From JAAZNF01 sp964561025 (GTDB taxonomy: Bacteria > Myxococcota > B64-G9), in the NCBI GenBank assembly GCA_964561025.1, contig CAZLNM010000102.1, forward strand, positions 1-19,292: a stretch of DNA of 19,292 nt. The letters are read 5' to 3'. Shown here in pieces: positions 1 through 8,146 of the stretch. A model generated the notes under the pieces. The model worked only from the letters and a program-made list of their open reading frames with translations. It made no database searches and was not told the DNA's origin. Position 1 is the stretch's first letter, and each line of letters opens with the position of its first letter. The position numbers and the translations under genes are program-made.

Positions 1-665
1 TCGAAGGTGTCGCCCAGGTACTTGCTGCTCATGGTGGAGCACTCGATGTGCCAGCCGGGCCGGCCCGGCCCCCACGGGCTGTCCCAGGCCGGCTCATTGG
101 GCTTGCTGGCCTTCCACAGGGCGAAGTCGAGGGCGTAGCGCTTGCGCTCGTCCACCTCGACGCGGGCCCCGGCCTTCATGTCGTCCAGGTTGCGCCCCGA
201 CAGCCGCCCGTACATGGGGAAGGAGCGCACGTCGAAGTACACGTCGCCGTCCACCACGTAGGCGTGGCCGCGCTCGAGCAGCCGCCGCACCATGGCCACG
301 ATCTCCGGGATGTGTTCGGTCACCTTGGGCTCGACCTGGGGGCGGCGGACGAACAGCGCGTCCATGTCGTCGTAGAACTCGCGGATGTAGCGCTCGGAGA
401 GCTCGCGGGTGGGGATGCCCAGCTCGCCCGCGCGGCGGATGATCTTGTCGTCCACGTCGGTGAAGTTGCGCACGTACGTCACCTGGTAGCCGCGGAAGCC
501 GAGGTAGCGGAAGATCACGTCGGCGGTGACGTAGGCCCGGGCGTGGCCCACGTGACACATGTCGTAGACGGTGACGCCGCACACGTACATGCCCACCCGG
601 GGAGGCGCCAGGGGGCGAAACTCTTCCTTGCGGCTGGAGAGGGTATTGAAGATGGAAATGGTCAT
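1..665 (-). CDS. cysS: Cysteinyl-tRNA synthetase, N-terminal part (runs off the left edge)
   Basis: Class I aminoacyl-tRNA synthetase that charges tRNA-Cys with cysteine in the cytoplasm. About 221 N-terminal residues are present; the KMSKS loop and the anticodon-binding region lie outside the window. Visible hallmarks are MYVCGVTVYD with the first zinc-ligand Cys at about residue 29, the HIGH motif as HVGH at residues 38-41, NFTDVDDKII, and the WHIECS segment carrying the second zinc-ligand Cys near the left edge. The ATG at 663-665 overlaps the TGA of the upstream membrane-protein gene as ATGA, so translation is probably coupled. It is the third gene of an ispF-led operon. The family assignment is certain from the motifs; only the missing C-terminus limits it. 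Confidence 0.97.
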   Translation of the reverse strand, partial: MTISIFNTLSSRKEEFRPLAPPRVGMYVCGVTVYDMCHVGHARAYVTADVIFRYLGFRGYQVTYVRNFTDVDDKIIRRAGELGIPTRELSERYIREFYDDMDALFVRRPQVEPKVTEHIPEIVAMVRRLLERGHAYVVDGDVYFDVRSFPMYGRLSGRNLDDMKAGARVEVDERKRYALDFALWKASKPNEPAWDSPWGPGRPGWHIECSTMSSKYLGDTF

Positions 666-1327
666 CCCGCGTCTCCCGTGGCGACTTCCCGGATGCGCCG
701 GCGCATCTTCACGAGAAGCCGAAGGTTGATGGCGAAGAGGAGCAGCAGCACCCCCACCACGGCTGGGTAGAACCACCCCGCGCGGGGGTGTTCGCCGTCC
801 AGCAACATGTACAGCGCGCCGTCGCGCGGCGCCGAGGGGAAATGCTCGCGGTAGTAGGCCACCACCCCGTCGAAGCGGCGCGTGGCGGCCAGCGCCACCA
901 GCCGGCCGCGAAAGGCGCGCTCCTCCGCGCCCAGGCACCCGCCCTCGTCCCCCGCCGGCACCTGGATCAGGATGCGGCTGCCCATCTCCGAACCCAGCAG
1001 GTACAAGAAGCGCACCTTGCCGGTGAGCAGGTCGGCCCGCACGCACAGGTCGCGCGCGATCCCCTGGACCGAGACGAAGGCGTTGTGGGGTAGCTCGCGC
1101 AACACGAGCTCCTCGGCCGAGCCCAGCTCGAGGGGCTCGCCCGAGGAGAAGAAGTAGCCGATCTCGTCTCGCAGCATCCACAGCAAGACGCCGGAGAACA
1201 CCGCGAACACGCACAACAGCACCAGGTGGCGCAGGCGCCGGGCGCGCAGGCGCCGCAGCAACGCCTGGATCTCCTCCGCGGATGCCTCGCCCGCGTCACC
1301 AGCGGGGGTCTCGGGCTCCAAGGTCAC
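662..1327 (-). CDS. Two-TM membrane protein of unknown function between ispF and cysS
   Basis: I do not recognise a family. With the GTG start at 1325-1327 the product is 221 residues. It has an acidic, then Arg-rich N-terminal tail (about 1-32), a hydrophobic helix at about 33-52, a soluble region of about 130 residues, a second helix at about 184-206 and a basic tail (KMRRRIRE). The two helices and positive ends suggest both termini are cytoplasmic with the middle domain on the far side of the inner membrane; this is inference. The GTG is chosen because it overlaps the ispF stop codon (GTGA) and has an AAGAAAGGA ribosome site about 8 nt upstream. The open frame continues far upstream, but there it only shadows ispF. 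Its own stop overlaps the cysS start, so it sits in a tightly coupled operon. Confidence 0.8.
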   Translation of the reverse strand: MTLEPETPAGDAGEASAEEIQALLRRLRARRLRHLVLLCVFAVFSGVLLWMLRDEIGYFFSSGEPLELGSAEELVLRELPHNAFVSVQGIARDLCVRADLLTGKVRFLYLLGSEMGSRILIQVPAGDEGGCLGAEERAFRGRLVALAATRRFDGVVAYYREHFPSAPRDGALYMLLDGEHPRAGWFYPAVVGVLLLLFAINLRLLVKMRRRIREVATGDAG

Positions 1328-1971
1328 GTGCCGATTCCTTTCTTGGTTCGGTGCGATCGCGGATGCGCCTCGTCCGCCGTCATCACCGCCACGGCCCAGG
1401 CGGCCAGGCCTTCTCCCCGGCCGACGAAGCCCAACCCCTCTCCGCTGGTCGCCTGGAGCCCCACCGCGTCCGGGGAGACCCGCAGACAGGCGGCGAGCGC
1501 GGCCCGCATCGCGGCCAGGTGGGGGCTCAAGCGCGGGCGCTCGACCAGCAAGAAAACGTCGACCGAGGAAACCCGGTACCCCGCCCGCCGCGCCCTTTCC
1601 ATCACCTCGGTGAGCAAGCGGCGGGAGTCCGCGCCCGCGAAGCGCGCGTCGGTGTTCGGGAAGAGCTGACCGAGGTCCGGCAGGCCACAGGCGCCGAGGA
1701 TGGCGTCCATGAGCGCGTGCAGCGCGCAGTCGCCGTCCGAGTGGGCCAGCGGCCCGACCGGCGAGGGGACGTCCACCCCGCACAGGCGCAGGCGGCGGCC
1801 GGGCACGAGGCGGTGGACATCGTATCCGAAGCCGACCCGAGGGACCGCCACCCGGGCGGACGGGCGCGCCCGGCTCGCGCGCCCGGCTCGCGCCCGCTTC
1901 CGCTGGCTCTTTTGCTCTCCCCGCGAAGGTGGCCTCATCGCACGTCGCCTGGCTGTCGACCGTTTCGCCAT
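1324..1971 (-). CDS. ispF: 2-C-methyl-D-erythritol 2,4-cyclodiphosphate synthase
   Basis: IspF converts CDP-ME 2-phosphate to MEcPP and CMP in the MEP isoprenoid pathway, as a cytoplasmic trimer with Zn and a second divalent metal. The family pattern is clear: GFGYDVH with metal ligands Asp51 and His53, LAHSDGDCALHALMDA with the third ligand His85, FPNTDARFAGADSR, and a final GEGLGFVGRGEG. The segment matching the usual ATTTE reads ATSGEG. From the ATG at 1969-1971 the protein is 215 residues, about 45 longer than E. coli IspF because of an Arg/Lys/Ser-rich N-terminal extension. AAGGATGGAG precedes this ATG at good spacing. A GTG at 1849-1851 would give a normal-length 175-residue protein but has no clear ribosome site. 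No ispD lies in the window. It is first in the ispF-membrane protein-cysS operon. Confidence 0.95.
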   Translation of the reverse strand: MAKRSTARRRAMRPPSRGEQKSQRKRARAGRASRARPSARVAVPRVGFGYDVHRLVPGRRLRLCGVDVPSPVGPLAHSDGDCALHALMDAILGACGLPDLGQLFPNTDARFAGADSRRLLTEVMERARRAGYRVSSVDVFLLVERPRLSPHLAAMRAALAACLRVSPDAVGLQATSGEGLGFVGRGEGLAAWAVAVMTADEAHPRSHRTKKGIGT

Positions 1972-2016
1972 ACCGCTCCATCCTTCGCCGCGAAAAATCC
2001 GGCGGGAGGCGAGCGG

Positions 2017-2045
2017 AGAATAGCAGATGACGGGGGCGAGGACAA
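2017..2045 (-). promoter_or_regulatory. Predicted sigma-70 type promoter for the ispF operon
   Basis: Read on the minus strand: -35 TTGTCC (2045-2040), 17-bp spacer, -10 TATTCT (2022-2017), giving a start near 2010 and a leader of about 40 nt. The 92-bp gap between the response-regulator stop and ispF holds no other feature. The match is moderate (4/6 in each box). The same -35 hexamer recurs in the predicted promoter at 9059. Confidence 0.4.
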
Positions 2046-2063
2046 ACTACCGACGCGCCCAGG

Positions 2064-3482
<1,419 letters not shown>

Positions 3483-3526
3483 GCAGCCCCCTGGTAAAAA
3501 GACCTCAACATAATAAACCACTGGCT

Positions 3527-3538
3527 CTCATCGATGAG
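3527..3538. promoter_or_regulatory. Perfect 12-bp palindrome, candidate operator and upstream activator site
   Basis: CTCATCGATGAG is its own reverse complement. It covers the predicted +1 of the response-regulator transcript (about 3534). Its centre is about 128 bp upstream of the predicted start of the divergent sigma-54 transcript (about 3661), a usual distance for an NtrC-type enhancer. That it binds the neighbouring regulator is inference. Confidence 0.5.
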
Positions 3539-3540
3539 GT

Positions 3541-3568
3541 ATTATTACCCCGACTGTGGCATTGTCAA
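3541..3568 (-). promoter_or_regulatory. Strong sigma-70 type promoter of the response regulator
   Basis: Minus-strand -35 TTGACA (3568-3563, 6/6), 16-bp spacer, -10 AATAAT (3546-3541, 5/6). The predicted start is near 3534, leaving a 5' leader of about 50 nt before the ATG at 3482. It lies in the AT-rich intergenic island and is the best sigma-70 match in the window. Confidence 0.65.
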
Positions 3569-3634
3569 CATATTTTTATCGTTACATTCATATCAAAACA
3601 CTAAGACAATCAGATTATTATGACTTTAATAACT

Positions 3635-3650
3635 TGGCACATATATTGCT
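3635..3650 (+). promoter_or_regulatory. Sigma-54 promoter (-24/-12) for a non-coding transcript
   Basis: TGGCAC (3635-3640), five bases, then TTGCT (3646-3650). The GG and GC dinucleotides are exactly 12 bp apart, matching the sigma-54 consensus TGGCAC-N5-TTGCW at every conserved base. It points to the plus strand with a start near 3661. No protein gene follows on that strand; the next feature is the structured region ending in a terminator at 3851. Confidence 0.85.
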
Positions 3651-3733
3651 TTAATCCACGTCGGATTCGGAAGATTTCGAATCCATTTGAAAATCGGATT
3701 CGGGTTAGAGGAGAAATCGCTGCGGGCCGGCAA

Positions 3734-3821
3734 GGTTTCCCCCCCGCCTGTCCAGCCTGCTCGATAGCTCCTCAATTTTATGGGAGATGCATCCCAGTAA
3801 GTTGTGGGTTTCCCCCCCGCC
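3734..3821 (+). repeat. Two identical 15-nt C-rich repeats inside the sRNA
   Basis: GGTTTCCCCCCCGCC occurs at 3734-3748 and again at 3807-3821, 73 nt apart. Each sits in the loop and 3' arm of a separate predicted hairpin. The surrounding stems differ in sequence, which suggests the loop is what has been kept. Confidence 0.8.
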
Positions 3822-3851
3822 CACGCTTCTGTTGCGTCTCCCTCTTTTTTT
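3782..3851 (+). terminator. Rho-independent terminator of the sRNA
   Basis: A 9-bp outer stem, GGGAGATGC (3782-3790) with GCGTCTCCC (3834-3842, one G-U pair), encloses the second C7 hairpin. Two nt after the stem a T7 tract (3845-3851) follows. The tract overlaps the TAA of sppA, which is transcribed the other way. On the minus strand no T tract follows the stem, so it works in the plus direction only. Confidence 0.7.
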
Positions 3852-6300
3852 AATTCATCTCGAAAATCCAAGGTAGCATGGCCATCGGCTCTGGTCCGAG
3901 CGAGGCCAGGGTGGCGATGAGCTTTATTTTCTTCTCGAGCGCCGCGACGGCCGGCTCCTTCTCCTCGACGATCCCCAGCTCTCCTAGCAACGCGCCCAGC
4001 GAGAACCTCGCCCTGGGCAGGTGAACGATGCGGGCCTGCTCCTCCGGCCGAAGCCCCATCTTCTCCCGCGCGATCTGGATGGCGCGCGACAACCCGCCCA
4101 GCTCGTCCACCAGACCGTTCTCGGCCGCCTGCCGCCCGGTCCACACCCGGCCCTGGGCGATGGCGTCCACCTCCGCGACGGTCAAGTCACGCCCCTGGGC
4201 CACCTTCTGGAGAAAGTCCTGGTAGAAGGCCTCGATGTTCTTCTGGATCATCTCGAGCTCCGCCGGGGTGCGGGCGCGGAAGGTGCTGTCCAGATCCGCG
4301 TGCTCACCGCGCTTCTCGATGGCCTGGGAGACGCCCACGTTCTGGTACAGCCGGCTCAGGTCGGCGAACATCACGAACACACCGATGGAGCCGGTGATGG
4401 TCATGGGATCGGCCACGATCACGTGGGCCGGCGCGCTGATGTAGTAGCCACCGGAGGCGGCCACGCTGGACATGGACACGATGACGGGTTTCTTCTCGCG
4501 CAGGCGGACCATCTCGCGCCAGATGATCTCCGAGGCCGCGCCGCTTCCTCCCGGCGAGTCCACCCGCAACACCACCGCCGCCACCGCCGGGTCGTCCCGC
4601 AGGCTGGAAAGCAGCCCGGCCAGCTCGCCCGCCTGGATGCCACCCACCCCGCCGTCGCCGGTGATGCTGCCGCTGGCGTGCACCACCGCGATGGTCGGCA
4701 GCCGCCCCCACACGTCCCGGTGCGACCGTTGCGAAAGGTAGCCGGCCTTCAGCGAGGCCGGGTGGGCCAGCGCCGAAGCCAGCAGCCCCTCCAGCTCGTC
4801 CTCGTAGGCCACCCCGTCCACCCAGCCGGCCTCGCGGGCCTGTTGCGGGCGCATCACCCCCTGGTCCAGCAGCTCCTGCACGCGCTCCAGCGTCACCCCG
4901 CGGTCGCGGGCGATGGCGCTCATGACGTGGCCGAACACCTCGTCGCTGAGGCTCTGCATGACTTCGCGCAATCCTTCGGACGGCTCGCGCTCGGTGAAGG
5001 TCTCCACCGCGGTCTTGTACTTTCCGATGCGCAGCGCCTCGACCCGCACCCCCAACCACTCCAGCGTTCCGGCGAAGAAGGTGGCCTTCGTCACCGGCCC
5101 CAGCACCGCCATCATGCCGGCCGGGGACATGTAGATCGCGTCCGCCCCCGAGGCCAGGAAGTAGCGGACGTTGTCCGCGTCGAGCAGGTAGGCGAAGACC
5201 TTCTTTCCCGCCTGGCGGACCTCGCCCAGCGCGGCGCGCAGCTCATCGACGTCGGAGAGCCGGAGCGGCGGATCCGCGATCTTCAGCAGGACCGAGTCGA
5301 TGGCCGGGTCATGCGCGGCGCGCCGGAGCGCCTGGATCACGTCCCCCAGGGTGGGGCGCGAACCGAACATGCGCCAGGCCGGGACCTCCTCCAGCGCCAG
5401 CTCGCGATCCAGCACGAACACCGCGGTGCCGCCGCGCGGGATCACGAAACCGGGCCGCGCCTCGGCGGAAAACCGCAGCATGCTCACCACCGAGCCCAGC
5501 GCCGGCCCGTCGTCCTTGGCGACACCCAGATAGCTCCCGGCCGCCATGTGCGAAAAGTCCAGCATCACCCCGGCGCCGAAGCGACCCTCCAGGTCCGCCG
5601 AGCCGAAGATCTCGATCCCGTCGAGCACGCGCACCCGCCCGGAGATTCGCAGCGGCGGATCGGACACATTCTCCCGCAAGCGCGCGTCCACCGCCAGCGT
5701 CAGGCGCTCGAAGTCAAACCACAGCGGGCGCAGCGCCAGGCCCAGGTCCAGGGTGCGCACGCCGCGGATGCCCCCCACGGCGGACTCGGCCAGGTTGCGC
5801 CCGACCACGCCCAGGCTGAGAAAGCGCGTCGGCCGCACCATGGCCCCGACGGTCCACTCCAGCGACGGATCCTCTGCCGTGCGCGCGGGGTCGAGGATCT
5901 CCAGCCCCGCGCCGATGGAGAGAAAGCGCCCCGCGGTGACGAGCGGCCAGGCCAGGGTGTACTTGAGGAACTCCCGGCGTTCGTCGCCGGTGTCGGGCTG
6001 GACGTACTGCACGCCCAACCCCAGCCGCTTCAGCCCAAGCAACATGGAGAAGGAGCGCCCCCGCGTCGTCCCGCCCTCGGCGGAGAACCGCTCCTCCTCC
6101 AGGAACAGGGTCTCCCCGGCCGGCGTCCAGGAGAGCGCCGCCGGGTTGAGGAGCAACGCGGTGGGGTCGTCGCAGTCGGCCACCGAGGCCGACGGCAGGC
6201 TGACATCGAAGGGCGAGTCCACCCTCCCGAGCATGCTCTGCGCTCCCGCCGACCCGGCTCCCAGCACCACCCACAGCACCCACAACACTCGCCGCGACAT
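3850..6300 (-). CDS. sppA: SppA-type signal peptide peptidase with an N-terminal barrel-like domain
   Basis: An 816-residue exported protein. Residues 1-20 form a signal peptide ending AGA-Q. Residues 25-280 alternate short beta strands and carry a TALLLNPAAL motif like that of outer-membrane channel proteins (PorV/FadL-like); nothing similar is in E. coli SppA. Residues 281-770 form a tandem 67K-type SppA serine protease. The N-terminal half supplies the general-base Lys429 in GKYKTAVETF, and the C-terminal half has DSPGGSG and nucleophile Ser616 in SSVAASGGYY, then TGSIGVF. SppA degrades cleaved signal peptides and membrane fragments. An AAGGAGG ribosome site lies 4 nt before the ATG. It is last in a three-gene operon, 15 bp after the FHA activator. 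The fusion suggests the protease is tied to the outer membrane or to barrel quality control; that is inference. The catalytic pair is intact. Confidence 0.92.
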   Translation of the reverse strand: MSRRVLWVLWVVLGAGSAGAQSMLGRVDSPFDVSLPSASVADCDDPTALLLNPAALSWTPAGETLFLEEERFSAEGGTTRGRSFSMLLGLKRLGLGVQYVQPDTGDERREFLKYTLAWPLVTAGRFLSIGAGLEILDPARTAEDPSLEWTVGAMVRPTRFLSLGVVGRNLAESAVGGIRGVRTLDLGLALRPLWFDFERLTLAVDARLRENVSDPPLRISGRVRVLDGIEIFGSADLEGRFGAGVMLDFSHMAAGSYLGVAKDDGPALGSVVSMLRFSAEARPGFVIPRGGTAVFVLDRELALEEVPAWRMFGSRPTLGDVIQALRRAAHDPAIDSVLLKIADPPLRLSDVDELRAALGEVRQAGKKVFAYLLDADNVRYFLASGADAIYMSPAGMMAVLGPVTKATFFAGTLEWLGVRVEALRIGKYKTAVETFTEREPSEGLREVMQSLSDEVFGHVMSAIARDRGVTLERVQELLDQGVMRPQQAREAGWVDGVAYEDELEGLLASALAHPASLKAGYLSQRSHRDVWGRLPTIAVVHASGSITGDGGVGGIQAGELAGLLSSLRDDPAVAAVVLRVDSPGGSGAASEIIWREMVRLREKKPVIVSMSSVAASGGYYISAPAHVIVADPMTITGSIGVFVMFADLSRLYQNVGVSQAIEKRGEHADLDSTFRARTPAELEMIQKNIEAFYQDFLQKVAQGRDLTVAEVDAIAQGRVWTGRQAAENGLVDELGGLSRAIQIAREKMGLRPEEQARIVHLPRARFSLGALLGELGIVEEKEPAVAALEKKIKLIATLASLGPEPMAMLPWIFEMN

Positions 6301-6315
6301 GGTTCCTCCTTGCGC

Positions 6316-8133
6316 TCAGGAATCCTTCAACCGGTTCAGTTTCTGTAGCAGCGCCTGCCGGGTGATGCCCAGCTCGCGCGCGGCCGCCGTTCGATTGCCA
6401 GCGCACCTCTTGAGCGCCTCGTCCACCAGCACCCGCTCGACCCGCATCATCTTCTCGCGCAGCGAGCCCTGACCCGCGGCCGCGCAGGCCCGCTCCAGGC
6501 CCGGCGCGCCGGCCGAAAGGTGCTCCGGCAAGATACGTTCGGCCCCGGCCGCGAGCAGCACCGCGCGCTGGACCTCGTTGGAGAGCTGGCGCACGTTCCC
6601 GGGGTAATCCCGCGCGCACAACAGGCGGAGCGCCTCCTCGGAGAAGTCGATGCCCTCGTCTTCCGAAAAGCGGCGCAAGAAGTGTCGCGCCAGCAAGGGG
6701 ATGTCCTCGCGCCGCTCGCTCAGGGGCGGCACCCGCACGGGAAAGACGTTGAGGCGGTAGAACAGGTCCTCGCGAAAGCGCCCCTGCCGCACCTGCGCGG
6801 CCAGATCGCGGTGGGTGGCGGCCACCACCCGCACGTCCACCCGCCGCGGCCGGGTGGCCCCCACCGGGGTGAGCTCGCCGGTCTCCAGCACCCGCAGCAG
6901 TTTCACCTGCAAGGCGGGAGACATCTCGCCGATCTCGTCCAAAAACAGCGTGCCAGCGTGCGCCACCTCGAACAGCCCCTCCCGATCGCGCACCGCCCCG
7001 GTGAAGGCGCCCTTGCGGCAACCGAACAGCTCCACCTCCAGCAGGCTCTCCACCAGGGCGCCGCAATTCACCGCCACGAAAATCTCGGCGTGGCGCAACG
7101 ACTGGCGGTGGATCTCGCGGGCCACCAACTCCTTGCCGGAGCCGGAAGGGCCCAGCACCAGCACGGTGGCGTTCGAGGGAGACACGGTGCGGATCTGCTC
7201 GCGCAACGCCTGCAGCGCCGGGCTCTCGCCGAGCAACGAGGCGCCCGGCTCGGCGCGTTCGCTCAGGTATCGGCTGCGGGCGGTGAGCCGGCGCCGGGCC
7301 TCCTCCGCCTGGGAGAGCTGCCGTAGCTGCCGCAGGCGCGAGGCGAAGATGCGCAGGCCCAGGCTCAGCGTGTCGAGATCGGGCGTCTCCGGGGGCCGCC
7401 CGAACACCAGCGCGGCCACCGGCGCCGGCGCCAGCGGGAGCCGCAGCAACACTGCCTGGCGTCCCGCGGCAAGCTCCCACACCCCGAGCTCGTCGCTGCG
7501 GGCCCGGGGCGCCAGCGCCGCCAGGCGGTGCAGGTCCTTCGCGACCAGGCGCGGCTCGGGCGCAAGCTCCGGCCGGTCGTCCTCCAGCAGGGCGCACCCC
7601 ACAAACCCCGGCGCGGCCCGGCTCAGGAAATCGGCGAGAACCTGCCCGGCGGCCTCCTCGGAGCCGCTCTCCGAAAGCATCTCCCACAGCTCGAGGAACG
7701 GCCGTAGCGGGCGGCCCGAGCGCTCCAGGTCACCGGACAGCCGGCCCACCTGCGCCAGCCGCCGCTGCGCCACCATGGTGGCCGCGGGCCCCTCGCCTCC
7801 GGCGGCCGGCAGCTCCAGATCGAGCACCTCCAGCACCACCGGCCCGCTCTCGCTGCCGAGCAGCAGCCGGTCGCCCGGCCGAAGCTGCACCCCCGGGACC
7901 GCCCCGGCAGCGACCGCCAGGCGCTGGCCGTCCCGCTCCAGGGCAGAGCCATTGGTGCTGTGCAGATCCTGATAGAAAAAGCCTGCCTCCAGGCGCACGA
8001 TCTGACCGTGGATGGCCGACACGTGGGGATCGTCGATCACCACCCGGTTGCCCGGCGCCCGCCCCAGGGTGACCGGGCCGCTCACGCCGCCAAGATCGTA
8101 TTCGGCCACCGGATCGGATCTGCGTAGGCGCAT
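6316..8133 (-). CDS. FHA-domain sigma-54-dependent transcriptional activator
   Basis: A 605-residue enhancer-binding protein without a receiver. The N-terminal FHA domain (about 10-105) shows GR at 24-25, VSAIH ending at His42 and STNG at 59-62, the usual phospho-threonine reading residues. A GAF-like region follows (about 140-280). The AAA+ domain (about 298-540) has Walker A GPSGSGKE at 328-335, an intact GAFTGA loop at 375-380, Walker B TLFLDE at 395-400 and REDLFYRLN. A Fis-type helix-turn-helix ends the protein (NRTAAARELGITRQALLQKL). It probably couples Ser/Thr kinase signalling to sigma-54 promoters, as FHA activators are known to do in Myxococcus. It starts 13 bp after the upstream barrel gene and ends 15 bp before sppA. 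A candidate target in this window is the sigma-54 promoter at 17504; that link is inference. Confidence 0.95.
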   Translation of the reverse strand: MRLRRSDPVAEYDLGGVSGPVTLGRAPGNRVVIDDPHVSAIHGQIVRLEAGFFYQDLHSTNGSALERDGQRLAVAAGAVPGVQLRPGDRLLLGSESGPVVLEVLDLELPAAGGEGPAATMVAQRRLAQVGRLSGDLERSGRPLRPFLELWEMLSESGSEEAAGQVLADFLSRAAPGFVGCALLEDDRPELAPEPRLVAKDLHRLAALAPRARSDELGVWELAAGRQAVLLRLPLAPAPVAALVFGRPPETPDLDTLSLGLRIFASRLRQLRQLSQAEEARRRLTARSRYLSERAEPGASLLGESPALQALREQIRTVSPSNATVLVLGPSGSGKELVAREIHRQSLRHAEIFVAVNCGALVESLLEVELFGCRKGAFTGAVRDREGLFEVAHAGTLFLDEIGEMSPALQVKLLRVLETGELTPVGATRPRRVDVRVVAATHRDLAAQVRQGRFREDLFYRLNVFPVRVPPLSERREDIPLLARHFLRRFSEDEGIDFSEEALRLLCARDYPGNVRQLSNEVQRAVLLAAGAERILPEHLSAGAPGLERACAAAGQGSLREKMMRVERVLVDEALKRCAGNRTAAARELGITRQALLQKLNRLKDS

Positions 8134-8146
8134 GAATACATTCCCG

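Larger units (their letters stand above)
3661..3851 (+). ncRNA. Predicted sigma-54-dependent sRNA with two C7 loops (Pxr-like candidate)
   Basis: About 191 nt lie between the predicted sigma-54 start and the end of a U7 tract. The only ATG-initiated frame beginning within it is six codons long (3780-3800), so it is probably not coding. Its 5' part has a 10-nt direct repeat TCGGATTCGG (3661-3670, 3694-3703) flanking one complementary CGAATCC (3678-3684), so two alternative 7-bp hairpins exist. A long hairpin follows: GAGGAG 3708-3713 with CTCCTC 3768-3773, ATCG 3716-3719 with CGAT 3762-3765, and CGGGC 3723-3727 with GCCTG 3746-3750. Its loop ends in seven Cs (3739-3745). A second hairpin, GTGGG 3804-3808 with CCCAC 3820-3824, holds another C7 (3812-3818). 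Both lie inside an identical 15-nt GGTTTCCCCCCCGCC. C-rich loops could pair with G-rich ribosome sites. The regulator is probably the divergent NtrC-type protein. Confidence 0.7.

Noticed and set aside
48..770. Plus-strand open frame opposite cysS
   Set aside because: Val/His/Gly-rich shadow of the cysS antisense frame with no family features.
3780..3800. A six-codon frame (MGDASQ) within the sRNA
   Set aside because: No Shine-Dalgarno sequence, and it lies inside the terminator stem.
3620..3853. A 77-residue plus-strand open frame across the sRNA region
   Set aside because: Its ATG lies upstream of the sigma-54 start at 3661, it has no ribosome site, and the sequence is explained by hairpins and a terminator.
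4021..6348. 775-residue plus-strand open frame opposite sppA
   Set aside because: His/Arg/Gln/Gly-rich composition typical of the antisense of a GC-rich gene; the minus strand carries the intact protease motifs.
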